Source: Microcebus murinus (lineage: Eukaryota > Chordata > Mammalia > Primates > Cheirogaleidae). Taken from it: a DNA stretch of 64,000 nucleotides. Made by a program: the position numbers and the translations under genes. The notes under the pieces were generated by a model that saw only the letters and a list, made by a program, of their open reading frames with translations, did not search any database and was not told the DNA's origin. Of the stretch, positions 32,950-42,224 are shown in pieces; within the stretch, counting starts at the first letter, position 1, and each line of letters opens with the position of its first letter. Location: contig NC_134119.1 in the NCBI RefSeq assembly GCF_040939455.1, positions 9,970,501 through 10,034,500 on the forward strand, written 5' to 3'.

Positions 32950-33091
32950 AACCCCTGTCTTGGTATAAATTCCTGGCCGGAATGCTCGCGGGGGCTTTGC
33001 AGTTAAGCCCTGTGGCCGGCCACAGGGTAAGTTGAGAGGGTTCGAGGCGTGACGTTTCCTGTTTACCGACGGGCTGCTTAACCTCCGGCAG

Positions 33092-33264
33092 CATCGACTG
33101 CGCGGGGATCCTGAAGCTGAGGAACGCGGACATCGAGCTGCGCAAGGGCGAGACGGACATCGGGAGGAAGAACACGCGCGTGAGGCTGGTGTTCCGGGTC
33201 CACGTCCCGGAGTCCAGCGGCAGGATCGTGTCCTTGCAGGCCGCATCCAACCCCATCGAGTGCT
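33092..33264 (+). CDS. NFATC2: NFATC2 coding exon, end of RHR-N and linker (probable exon 5)
   Basis: This 173-nt exon lies between ccggcag/C and TGCT/gtaagc. Its first base completes the Thr codon of the previous exon and its last base begins a Ser codon completed by the next. It encodes 57 full residues, from [19 protein letters not shown] through [20 protein letters not shown] to AASNPIEC. This is the C-terminal part of RHR-N, including segments that approach DNA and AP-1, and the start of the linker to RHR-C. The stretch [11 protein letters not shown] is typical of NFATC2 (NFATC1 has PQPSGRTLSLQ). Compared with my memory of human NFAT1 it has Val for Ile before PESS and Ala for Thr after SLQ, both mild. 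The frame is intact. Confidence 0.97.
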
Positions 33265-33639
33265 GTAAGCGGGGCTCCGGGCGGGGCCTTCGGAGAGTGG
33301 GCGTGCGCCCGGGCACAGTGCCCGGGGGGGCCGCAGGGATGTGCGGGGCCTACAGGGGCGTGTTGGCCGCAAAGGACCAAAGGGGCCAGTGACAGGGCAC
33401 ATTTAAGGGTTTCCAGGCTCTGCTTTTATTTGCTTCTGGAGGGCTTTGCGGCCTCCCAGGAAATGAAATAATACCGCTAATGAGTAGCCTACAGCCTTGT
33501 TTAGAAGATTCAAAATGTGTAAATATTATTCTGGCTTGAAAAGGGGTAGATGCATTTGGAGTGAGTTCATTGCACAGCATGTCCCTTCTTTCTTTTCCTG
33601 CTCTCTCCTGTCAATGTGAACAACAATATCACAGTGACT
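33265..33639. other. NFATC2: Start of the 14.6-kb NFATC2 intron (33265-47901)
   Basis: The donor gtaagc is followed by GC-rich, then AT-rich sequence with no recognised repeat. Confidence 0.6.
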
Positions 33640-34030
33640 CTGGTTCAGCTTTGACTCTGCTGGTCACAGCGCCAAGTGCTCGGCATGGAACGGGCCATTT
33701 AACATGCACAGCAGTCCTCTGCGCTAGCTGCTGTTACTATGCCCATTTTACAGATGAGAAGGGAGAGACCCGAGGGGGTGAGAAACCTGTGCATACAACC
33801 AGGAATGGCAGGGTTGGGATTGGAACCGGTGCTTTGCATGCAGGGACCACGCCCACCCCAGCCCCTGCGGCCGGTCCCTGTGTGGCGACTGAGGCATGTT
33901 TGTGTCCAGCACTGTGCCGGGTGCTTGGGGAACACAAGATGCCCTCTCTGTCCCCAGCAAGCTTACGGTCTGGTGAGGATAAGGACACCCAAACAGATGG
34001 TTTGTAAAGTTGTAGAAGATTTTTAGAACT
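33640..34030 (-). mobile_element. MIR SINE then L2 fragment, both antisense
   Basis: About 33660-33835 ('tgcgctagctgctgttacta', 'cccattttacagatgagaag') is antisense MIR. About 33880-34025 ('gtccagcactgtgccgggtg', 'cttggggaacacaagatgcc', 'gcaagcttacggtctggtga') is antisense L2. Confidence 0.7.
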
Positions 34031-36424
34031 AGTATGAAGTGGCCAAGATCTGCCACCTGGCAAGATACTGAGCAGAAACCTGGCTCCTTCCTACCAGGTT
34101 TCAAAAGAAGTAGCTTTGTGCTCATCCTTAGGCACTTTCTAGAAGTCTTGTTAGCTTTTGCAATTAGACATGACAAAGCTGACTGTCTGCTCAGTGTTTG
34201 AATGTTTAGAAATTACTTTAAAAGGTATAAAGAAGAAAAGTAAACATTGTTCCAGAAACAAAAACTGCTTACATATATATATTTTTTAGTCTTTTCCTTC
34301 TAAGAATATTTTCTTTTTGTTGTTATAATCATGTTCCATAATTAAATTTTTTTTTTTGCCTTTGTACTGGACATTTTACCATAACTGGTGTCATAAAATC
34401 AATTTCCTACAGAGGCCTGGGCAGTTGTGAAAATGAATGGAGTGAGTTGGGTGGCAGACATTAGGGAGTAGCGGAGATTGGGGGCCAGGATGGCACATTC
34501 CCCACTTAAATGAGCTGCTGTTACTTAACTGTAGCCATTGTTTCCACATGGGAGTGTAGACTCAATGTGGCCACATCTTCTGACTTTGTAAAGAGAAACC
34601 AAAAATCTGATTTTTAAAAAAAATGGCAACAAATTCAAAATACTCTGCATGTCAGAGTCTGCCTGTGGCTTCTGTTAATCAGAGGTGGTCTTAAGACACT
34701 GGTAAGCGAAGGGGAAGCATGAATATTTTACGCAGAACACGTTGGGCAACTTGGTCTTTGGAAGCAAGTGAAGAAGCCCTCTGACTTCTTCCAGCCTCGC
34801 GAGTGAAGATACAGTGCAGGCTGAACTGGCGTCGAGTTTGTGCTCTGATGTTGGAGGAGAGAGACCCAGCAGCAGATAGCAAGGGAGAACAAGTGCTGGA
34901 AACCACGTCTCTGTAGAGACATTGGAATTCCCCGCTCTGCTCGGCAGACCCCACCCCCCATCCCCCGAACGCGGGTCACGGTGGCTGCCCCGCCCAGCTT
35001 GGTTTTGAACATCTCACGATGTTTTGGGAAGGAAGCTCGGGCTCTTCCTCACTGATTTGGGGGATTTTGAGCAGATAAGGGCTCCCCTTTCTGGCAAGTG
35101 ACGCGCTCTCTGGCGTGGGGCTGTGGTTTGTAGCAAGGTGAGGACCAGGAGCCCATGTTCCTCTCTGTCTTTGGGTTCCTCAAGGCAACTTATCTACGTC
35201 CATCTGAGACTTTAAGGATCATCACTGAGCCGGGGGTACCTCCAGCAAGACCTTCAGGGCGTTAGAAAGTTATCTGGACCTTGAGAGTTTTTTTTCCGAC
35301 TGATTCATCTACCTCGTTTTGACAGATAAGGAAACTGAGACTTTCTTGGGAGAGTGATTGACCCATTTTTACTTAGTAGATAGCAAAGCCAGAGCCTCCA
35401 ACTTCCTGGTTCTATGAAATACCTTCTTTTGGTTTCCATAACCCACCCTTTCTTGCAGTGCCAAGCTGAGCTACCAGTTGGCTTCTCTGCCTCTCTCACC
35501 CGTCATCTTCTGTCATTTATTTTCCCTCCTTCGTTCTGTTGCCCTAGACCAGAGCCTGTTAGCTCCGTAAATATTGGACGTCTTGGCTGACTGTGTAATC
35601 CACAGGGAGATGTTCAATAGATATCTGTCGACAATTGGTCAATAGCATGCATTAGCAAAGATGTGTAAAATAAATATTTATTGACTAACGACTTAGTGTA
35701 TACCCTTTGGGGAGGGTGAGCTGGTAAGAAAAACACTTCGTGGGCTGGTACTTATTTGCAAGGCTAACTTATTTACTTTGGAGGTGCCTTTATCTGCCCT
35801 CTTAGGGATCAAGGGTAAGTTCTTTGAATTTTTAGTAGAAAACACAGGAACAAACCACCGGAGGCCACTCTTTGGAAAGTGGAGTGGTCTGCTAAACAGT
35901 GCAGGTTCCTTCTGTTTGTTTATTGATAATACCCGCTTGCCAGAGGTCCATTCTCACTTTGGCGCAGACGCGCCCCGAGTGCATGTTTCTGGTCTCCTGT
36001 TTCCGCTAGGTCTTCAGTATTGCCAAGGAGACCCTTCTGGTTTGCACCACTGCTCCTTCCCTTGTTCTGGGGGAGGCTGCTTTGAACCCTCTCCAGTCTC
36101 TCGGCCTCGGGGCGCCGCCCCCGCCCCTTCCCACTGCAGGCAGATAACCGCACCTCCCACTTTCCTGGGAACGGGACGAGGTCAGAAGGGAACACCCTCG
36201 TCTTCCCCAACAACAAGCCACCCACGGCCGGCCGGCAGCTGCCCGCAGCCCTCCCCCCTCCCCCCTGCCCCGTCCACTGGGGTGGAGCAGTCCCCACCCT
36301 GCTCTGCCTCCTGCCTGCCGGGCCCAGCCCCTGCCTCCCGGCTCCTCCGTGCTCCTGGCCCTGTCTCCTCGGGGTGGTCACGCTGCCCCTGCTCCCCCCC
36401 CGCCCCCGCCCCCGTTCCCCAGGC
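34031..36424. other. Intronic sequence, mostly unique
   Basis: AT-rich from 34180 to 34420. A degraded antisense MIR lies at about 35310-35410 ('gacagataaggaaactgaga') and L2-like scraps ('ctgttagctccgtaaatatt', 'tcaatagatatctgtcgaca') at about 35550-35690. The 280-codon + frame (35778-36620) and 219-codon - frame (35920-36579) overlap, are Pro/Ser/Gly-rich and have no domain. The second half is GC-rich. Confidence 0.45.
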
Positions 36425-36745
36425 TGCCGAAACATCCCCACAAACTGGGTGGCTCCAAACAGCAGAAGTTTATTCTCTCTCAGTTCTGCAGGCCAGAAGT
36501 CCGAAATCAAGGGTTGGTTCCGCTGGAGGCCCCGAGGGAAAGTCCGCCCCATGCCTTTCTCCAGCGCTGGCGGCTGCACCCCCCTTCTCCGCGTCTCTCT
36601 GCGTGTGTCCCATTCTGTAGGACACGCATCTTTGGATCTAAACCCCCATCCAGGCCGATCTCATCTCCATCTTTACCTCAGTTATATCCGCAAAGATCTT
36701 ATTTCCAAATACGGCACGCTCTGAGGCTCCGGGCGAACGCGCAGT
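36425..36745 (+). mobile_element. Old interspersed repeat (MER/LTR class), family not assigned
   Basis: 'tccccacaaactgggtggct', 'ccaaacagcagaagtttatt', 'ctctctcagttctgcaggcc' and 'agaagtccgaaatcaagggt', followed by 'agatcttatttccaaatacg', is a widely dispersed mammalian repeat that I recognise by wording but cannot name with certainty. Confidence 0.6.
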
Positions 36746-36776
36746 TCAGGGGGTGCAGTTCATTCCACCTGCTACC

Positions 36777-36966
36777 CAGGCGTCCTCAAGCTACGGCCCG
36801 TGGGCCACATGCGGGTGTTTTCGCCCGTTTGTTTTTTTACTTCAAAATAAGAGATGTGCAGTGTGCATAGGAATTTGTTCATATTTTTTTTTAAACTATA
36901 GTCCGGCCCTCCCACGGTCTGAGGGACAGTGAACTGGCCCCTGTTTAAAAAGTTTGAGGACCCCTG
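36777..36966 (+). mobile_element. Non-autonomous hAT transposon (OposCharlie/lemur-type MITE), 190 bp
   Basis: The ends are imperfect terminal inverted repeats: 5' 'caggcgtcctcaagctacgg' and 3' 'aagtttgaggacccctg', whose reverse complement is CAGGGGTCCTCAAACTT. The interior ('gtgcagtgtgcataggaatt', 'gtccggccctcccacggtct') has no open frame for a transposase. I recognise this as a short hAT family abundant in lemurs and related to families proposed to have moved horizontally among tetrapods; the exact name needs a database check. The flanks ctgctacc and agctgcac do not form a clear 8-bp duplication. Confidence 0.75.
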
Positions 36967-37116
36967 AGCTGCACCTTCGCAGCTGCGCTTCCCGACCTCC
37001 CTCCTGTCTGCTGCCCAGTCCCCAAGTGCACGGGGATCTTCCCTAACTTGCCAGCTTTGCTCAGGCTGTGACCCCACCCAGAACACAGGTTGTCAAACTG
37101 GGCTGCACGCTAGAAT

Positions 37117-37118
<2 letters not shown>

Positions 37119-37160
<42 letters not shown>
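37119..37160 (+). repeat. (AC)21 microsatellite
   Basis: Twenty-one perfect AC units (42 bp). It is long enough to be polymorphic in a population. Confidence 0.97.
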
Positions 37161-37163
<3 letters not shown>

Positions 37164-37879
37164 ATACGGATCCCCCGGCCCTGCCCCGGAGACTGATTTG
37201 GCTCGTTGGGGTGCAGCCCAAGCACAGAGACTTGCAGAGGTGTCCCCCACGATCCTGGTGTTCGGCAGAGCTTGAGAACTGCCGACCTAGAGCCCTCTCC
37301 TGCCCCAGTCCTCAGTGGCTCGGCCGATTCCTCCTTATCCAAGGCCCCTGTGTAGATGGCTCCCGGCAGAGGAAGCGACCCCCCACAGGTGCGGGGTCCC
37401 CTCTTTGTGCTCTGACAGCCACGTTTGCTTATTGGTCTCTCTCCTGTAAGGACCAGCCCAGTCCATGTTTGCCGGGGCCTGGCGCGTCACGATGCCCTCC
37501 TAAATGCTGAACAAGTGGGAGAGGACAACAAGGGTTTCCACACGGCCTCGTGGGGAGACAGGGGCTGCAGCGAGCCGGCGGATGTCTGCAGGCGCAGATA
37601 CCTGGTACCGTGACAACTTTCCGGAGCGTCTCCAGCCATGACTCGCAGCGGCTCTGCCCGAGGCCGGAGGGCTTTGGCCCTGCCCTGCAGACTGGTGCCG
37701 CTGTTGGGATTTCAGAAAACACCCAGTCATTTCACACCTAGCCCTGCCCCTGCCTGCTCAGAGCCCAGAATGTAAAGTCACTTTGCTCATTTTGCAGGGC
37801 CTAGGGGGCGGGTATGGGGTGTGGGTTAGAAATGGGTTTTCTCACTTGCTTCTCTCTCCCTCTCTCTCTCTGGCATGTG
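37161..37879. other. Unique intronic sequence
   Basis: No exon or clear repeat was recognised except a short (CT)n at about 37850-37872. Confidence 0.4.
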
Positions 37880-38970
37880 TATTTTTTACTGAGCTGTCGT
37901 TGAGATGCGGGAGATTGCACGGATTGTAAGCGCTCAGTTCAGTGGTTTCTGACAATGGCACGTACCCACACGACCGCCACTCGGAACAAGGTGTAGAGCC
38001 TTCCCCTCCTCGGCCTCCCCGGGCCCCACGGAGGCAGCCACTGCTGTGATTTCTGCAGCCATTGCTTTGTCTTCTTGCTCTAGAACTTCATAGAATGGAA
38101 ACATGTCGGCGCAGCCTGTACTCTGTGGGGTCCGGCTGTTCTTGCTCAGCATGCTGTTTTTGAGATGTGCCGCTGCTGCTGTGGGGTTTGGTAGTCCGTG
38201 GTCCGTGCCTGTTCACCCGCTGGGCAGCATTCAGTTGTGCGAACGTAGCAACAGTTGCTCGTTTACCACGCGACAGAGGTTCGAGCGTTCCCGGGGCTTG
38301 GGCGTACAGCCGGGGCTGCCGCGAGCGTGCCTGTTCCAGGGCTCTGTGCACAGATGCTCTCGTTTCTCTTGGGCACACACCTAGGAAGGGCGTTGCGGGT
38401 GCATGTGGTGACTTACGTAGTCTCGGTGTCATTTTACACCCCGCACAGGAGTGCAGGGGAGTCCCGGCTGCTCTCCGTCCTCGCCAGTGTGTGGCGTGTC
38501 GGCCTTGATCGGTGCAGCCATTCTGGTGACGTGAACTGGGATCCCGTCACGGTTTTAATGTGCGGTGCTCCCGTGACTGTGACCTCGAGCCCCGCTCAGC
38601 GCTTGTGGGCTGCCTACGTGTCCTGTCCGGTGGAGTGTCTGTTCAGGTTATTTGCCCATTTTTTTATTCGGTCACTCATATTTTTATTGTTAACGTGCAG
38701 CATTCTTTATACGTTCTGGGCACGAGTCCTTTATCAGATGTATGTATTACGAGTATTTTTCCCCAGCCTGTGGCTTGCCTGTTTATTTCCTACATGATGT
38801 CTTTTTATGAACATCAGGATTTTATGTTGATGAAGCCTAATTTGTCATTTTCTTCTCTTTTGGGCTTGGCGCCTATTTTTTTTTTTTTTACTTCCCCAAG
38901 AAATCTCTGCCTATCGGAGGTAGCAAAGATATTCGCTTATGTTTCCTTCTGGAAGCTTTTGGGTTCTGGC
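37880..38970 (-). mobile_element. L1 LINE, antisense, about 1.1 kb
   Basis: Long antisense L1 text: 'tactgagctgtcgttgagat', 'gtgtctgttcaggttatttg', 'cccatttttttattcggtca', 'gcacgagtcctttatcagat', 'ctacatgatgtctttttatg' and 'aagaaatctctgcctatcgg'. This is the reverse complement of the end of ORF2 and the 3' UTR of an old L1. CpG-rich parts at 38100-38640 are diverged. The 180- and 173-codon + frames are antisense to the LINE and not genes. Confidence 0.8.
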
Positions 38971-39019
38971 TTTCACGTTTGGGGAAATGACCCGTCTCAG
39001 GTTGGTGTGTGGGGGCGGG

Positions 39020-39375
39020 GGGGTGGGGCAGTGACACTAGTCATGCTGACCAGGGAAGGCCCCTCTGAGGAGGTGGCATGATAACCCGGACCTGAGCAAC
39101 TGGTCCAGGTGGCGCAGCAAGTGCAAAGGGCGCAGCAAGTGCAAAGGCCCTGGGGCGAGGATAAGCTTGGAGTCTCCAGGGAACAGGAAGGCAGCCGGGG
39201 AGATTGTGTGGAGTGAATGGAGGTGAGGTGTCCCTAGCTGGGGACCCTGAATTTTATTCTTGGGTTCCACGTAGGGGGCTGACATAGGATTTATATTTTA
39301 AAACTCTTATATTTTAAAACACTGTGCTACTCTTTTAGCACAGAGCCTAGCACACAGTAGGCCCTAATAAATTCT
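39020..39375 (-). mobile_element. L2 LINE, antisense, with an 18-bp duplication
   Basis: 'ccctctgaggaggtggcatg', 'agtgcaaaggccctggggcg' and 'ctgaattttattcttgggtt' are antisense L2. 'gcgcagcaagtgcaaagg' is perfectly repeated at 39112-39129 and 39130-39147. About 39335-39375 ('cctagcacacagtaggccct') is a sense MIR/L2-type scrap. Confidence 0.75.
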
Positions 39376-39439
39376 TGAAGACCAAATGAAGGAAGAAAGG
39401 AAGAGATGGGAGAGACAGAACAGGGAAGAGGTGAAGGAA

Positions 39440-39610
39440 AATGCCCAGTCACCTACTGTGTGTTGAGCGCTTCCTGTATGTGGCTGAATCAGCGTGGGGA
39501 CACCACGGGGGACCGAAGCACAGAGAAGGCAAACTGCCGGCAGCCACCCAGCTGGTAGGAGGCGAGGCCAGCTGTGACATCCACACCCTCCTGCACCCCA
39601 GGGCAATGAC
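39440..39610 (-). mobile_element. MIR SINE, antisense
   Basis: 'tactgtgtgttgagcgcttc' followed by 'gcacagagaaggcaaactgc' and 'cagccacccagctggtagga' is antisense MIR. Confidence 0.6.
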
Positions 39611-39904
39611 GTCGAGCTACATCTTGAGTGACAAGATTAATTGGGGCCAGAAACCCACAGGGTGGCTTCATGTCACTGTAAATCAGAGACCAGCCGGGGA
39701 CCCCCGGGGGGCTGTGGACACCCCTACCCCACGTAGCACCAGCCTGTCTCCCTCGAGACCCCGTGGCACAGATCTTGGATGGAAGCTGGGCTTCGGGCAG
39801 AGAGCAGGTTGGCCGGGCCTTTGTCAGCCTTTGGCCTCCTTGCAGTGACCATGAAGCCACGCGTCAGAAACGCCAGAAAGCTCCTTGCTGGGCGCAAGGG
39901 TTCA

Positions 39905-40115
39905 GAGTGGTGGGAGAGGGGTGTGGGCTCTGGAGCCAGCAGCAGCTCGAGTCCAAACCCTGCTGCTTGGTCCTAGGGAAGTTAACGTTTTGTGCCTTAG
40001 TTTCCTCATCTGTAAAATGGAGAGATGATAATGCCTGCCTCGTTGCAGGGGTTAAATGAGTGTGTGTGCATCTCAGGAAGGAAGTACTAGCTGTGATCAC
40101 ACAAGATAACGCAAG
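39905..40115 (+). mobile_element. MIR SINE, sense
   Basis: 'ggtgtgggctctggagccag', 'gcctcctcatctgtaaaatg'-type text ('ttagtttcctcatctgtaaa') and 'gataatgcctgcctcgttgc' cover most of a MIR. Confidence 0.8.
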
Positions 40116-41077
40116 AACCTCCCCCGTGGTGGCCCAGTCTGGACAAATCTCATGGTCTCACCTGCAGCCCTGCAGAGGAGACTTCCCAAACCCCTGGCTG
40201 CCACCCTGTCCCTGCAGGGTGACCACAGCCCAGGCAGCAGTAGGCAGGTGTGGGAGTTGAGCAGACACGCACTGTTTCAGGTGAGCCGCAGCGGGCAACA
40301 CGCCCTGCCGCAGGCGGGAGCCCAGATGCTTATCTGGCCGGTGGAGTGGGCCGGTGGGCGGGTGATTGCAGGAAGGTCGGTTTTTCTGAGAGCCTGGGAT
40401 TGGGGTGGCTCCTTGCTGATTGATACGGTTGCCTGCCTGGCCCTTTGCTGGGCTGGGATGTAGGAGCAGGGAAGGCAGGTTGCCCTTGCGAACACCTACG
40501 GTGCCCCCACAGAAGCACTTGGCTCGTTCCCATCCTCCGCGTGACCCCAGGAGGCCCATCCTAAACACTTGCTCAATTCGCTGGTTCTGAGACACTGCAC
40601 GGACGGGTGCCAGGGACTGAGGCCTGGCCGGGCTTCCGCAGGGCAAGGCTTGCTGCGGTCGCTGGGCTGGCGGGGCACAGGGCAGGGCTGGGCTGGTGGC
40701 CAGGCTACCTGGGGCCCCCAGCCACCGGGGACTCATGGAGCCCCAGGGAGGGTCTTGTTCCCAGGAGATACCCGGGAATATTCGGAAGGAGCCGCGGTTA
40801 GCACGCCGGGTGGCAGAGTGATGATGGGATCAGGAGAGGCGAGGCCGGCTCCCGCTGCGCAGCTGGGCCCGTGGGCGGGGCGGGGCGGGGCTGGAGGAGT
40901 GCGAGTCTGGCGGGGCGGGCGCTGGCGGTCCGTGCTCCGTAGAAGGGGCTGAGGCCCTGGAGGTCCAGAGCTGGAGCCTGGTCCCTTGCACCCCAGATGC
41001 CGCATGTACGCACACGTCACGCCCACTCCCGCGCTGTGCGTGCCGGCGGTTTGCTCACAGAGGCGAGCCCCACGCTA
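40116..41077. other. Unique intronic sequence
   Basis: GC-rich with no recognised exon or repeat. The 192-codon minus-strand frame (40158-40736) has no domain. Confidence 0.4.
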
Positions 41078-41415
41078 AGGGAGAACTGGGTCCCCTCGTG
41101 CCACCTCCCCACTTCCCAGGGAGACCCGGGGAGGGCCCGAGTGGCAGCCAGGGGGTGGGGGGCCTGTCTGCTGGCCCTGCCCGCCAATCCCAGGTGGGCG
41201 TGAGTCAGCCCCAGTTCTAGGCCAAGCCGGCCGGCGGGGCCAGGCTCCCTGCCGTAGAGACGAGGGGGCCTGCCGTAGAGACGAGGGGGCGTGTGTGCAG
41301 CAGCCGGAGCCCCTGCCCCGACGGGAGGACGGAGGACTCTTCCTGCCCGGGATGCACGCCAGGTGGTTCCCCGGGGCCCTTCCCTGTTTCACTGAGAAAG
41401 GGCTCCTTGCAGTGG
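41078..41415 (+). repeat. Left arm of a large inverted repeat (338 bp)
   Basis: Pairs with 41886-42224 in reverse orientation. By direct reading I count about five substitutions and one or two one-base length differences over 339 bp, near 98% identity. The arm is GC-rich, contains a 21-bp direct duplication ('ctgccgtagagacgaggggg' twice, at about 41250-41291) and an AP-1-like TGAGTCA. It matches no transposon family I know. Confidence 0.95.
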
Positions 41416-41885
41416 CGGAGCCCAGGCTGGGGCAGATCCTGCCAGTCCCCGTGCTCAGCTGCAAACTCGCAAGCATAGCTCAGCGTCCTCAGCTCCACCA
41501 CATGAGTGGGCCCTGCTTTGTGGTCGCACGGAGTTGACCGATAAAAATAAACATAACTAGCACTCATCGAGTCCTGACGAGGACTCACGCGTCCCTGCAT
41601 TATTACCTCGTTTAATCTGCAAGTGGCCCAGCGAGGCTGGTGCCACGATCATCCCCATTTTACAGATGAGAAAATGGAGGCAAAGAGATTGAGCCACTTG
41701 CCCAAAGTCCCAAAGCTGTCACCTAGCTGGGATTTGAACTTGGGCAGTCACTCCGCAGCATCCTTACTTTTACAGATGACCCTAAACCGCCTCACCGTGT
41801 GGGTGTTTTGTAACGTAAACAAAGGCGTGCATACGGCGCCTGGGGACCCCACACTCTCCGTGGCACCAGCAGTGGAGAAAGGGCT
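41416..41885. other. 470-bp spacer of the inverted repeat, with a MIR
   Basis: It holds an antisense MIR at about 41570-41760 ('tgcattattacctcgtttaa', 'cattttacagatgagaaaat', 'ctgggatttgaacttgggca'), so it is old, ordinary intron rather than a mobile-element interior. A purine/pyrimidine hairpin (41875-41907) spans its right border. Confidence 0.85.
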
Positions 41886-41907
41886 CCACTGCAAGGAGCC
41901 CTTTCTC
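41875..41907 (+). repeat. Perfect 13-bp hairpin at the inner edge of the right arm
   Basis: gagaaagggctcc (41875-41887) and ggagccctttctc (41895-41907) are exact reverse complements with the 7-nt loop actgcaa. The hairpin straddles the spacer/right-arm border. Confidence 0.95.
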
Positions 41908-42224
41908 AGTGAAACAGGGAAGGGCCCCGGGGAACCACCCGGCGTGCATCCCGGGCAGGAAGGGTCCTCCGTCCTCCCGTCGGGGCAGGGGCTCTGGCTG
42001 CTGCACACACGCCCCCTCGTCTCTACGGCAGGCCCCCTCGTCTCTACGGCAGGGAGCCTGGCCCCGCCGGCCGGCTTGGCCTAGAACCGGGGCTGACTCA
42101 CGCCCACCTGGGATTGGCGGGCAGGGCCAGCAGACAGGCCCTCCCACCCCCTGGCTGCCACTTGGGCCCTCCCCGGGTCTCCCTGGGAAGTGGGGAGGTG
42201 GCACGAGGGGACCCAGTTCTCCCT
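41886..42224 (-). repeat. Right arm of the large inverted repeat (339 bp)
   Basis: Reverse complement of 41078-41415, carrying the same 21-bp direct duplication. Differences include G/A in the 'ccc(g/a)agtggcag' segment, A/G in 'cccc(a/g)gttctagg', and one extra base in the G-run. Similar peptides in frames of both arms (for example 'MLASLQ…' minus-strand and 'MAQRGW…' plus-strand frames) are a by-product. Confidence 0.95.

Larger units (their letters stand above)
32155..33091. other. NFATC2: NFATC2 intron between the first and second exons of the window (937 bp)
   Basis: The donor is gtaagg and the acceptor ccggcag. The interior has a diverged antisense L1-like fragment at about 32490-32860 ('ttagacgttatgcccttttt'-like text, 'gtgcacttcctacaagcaag') and a (GT)n/T23 run at 32917-32949. 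The acceptor's polypyrimidine tract is short and broken by purines ('ggctgcttaacctccggcag'). Confidence 0.85.

Noticed and set aside
35778..36620. 280-codon + frame with a hydrophobic start
   Set aside because: It overlaps a 219-codon antisense frame and the old repeat at 36425. It is Pro/Ser-rich with no recognised domain.
41078..42224. Inverted-repeat transposon with 339-bp ends
   Set aside because: The spacer contains an antisense MIR and no transposase, the outer ends show no target-site duplication, and the arm ends do not resemble known terminal repeats.
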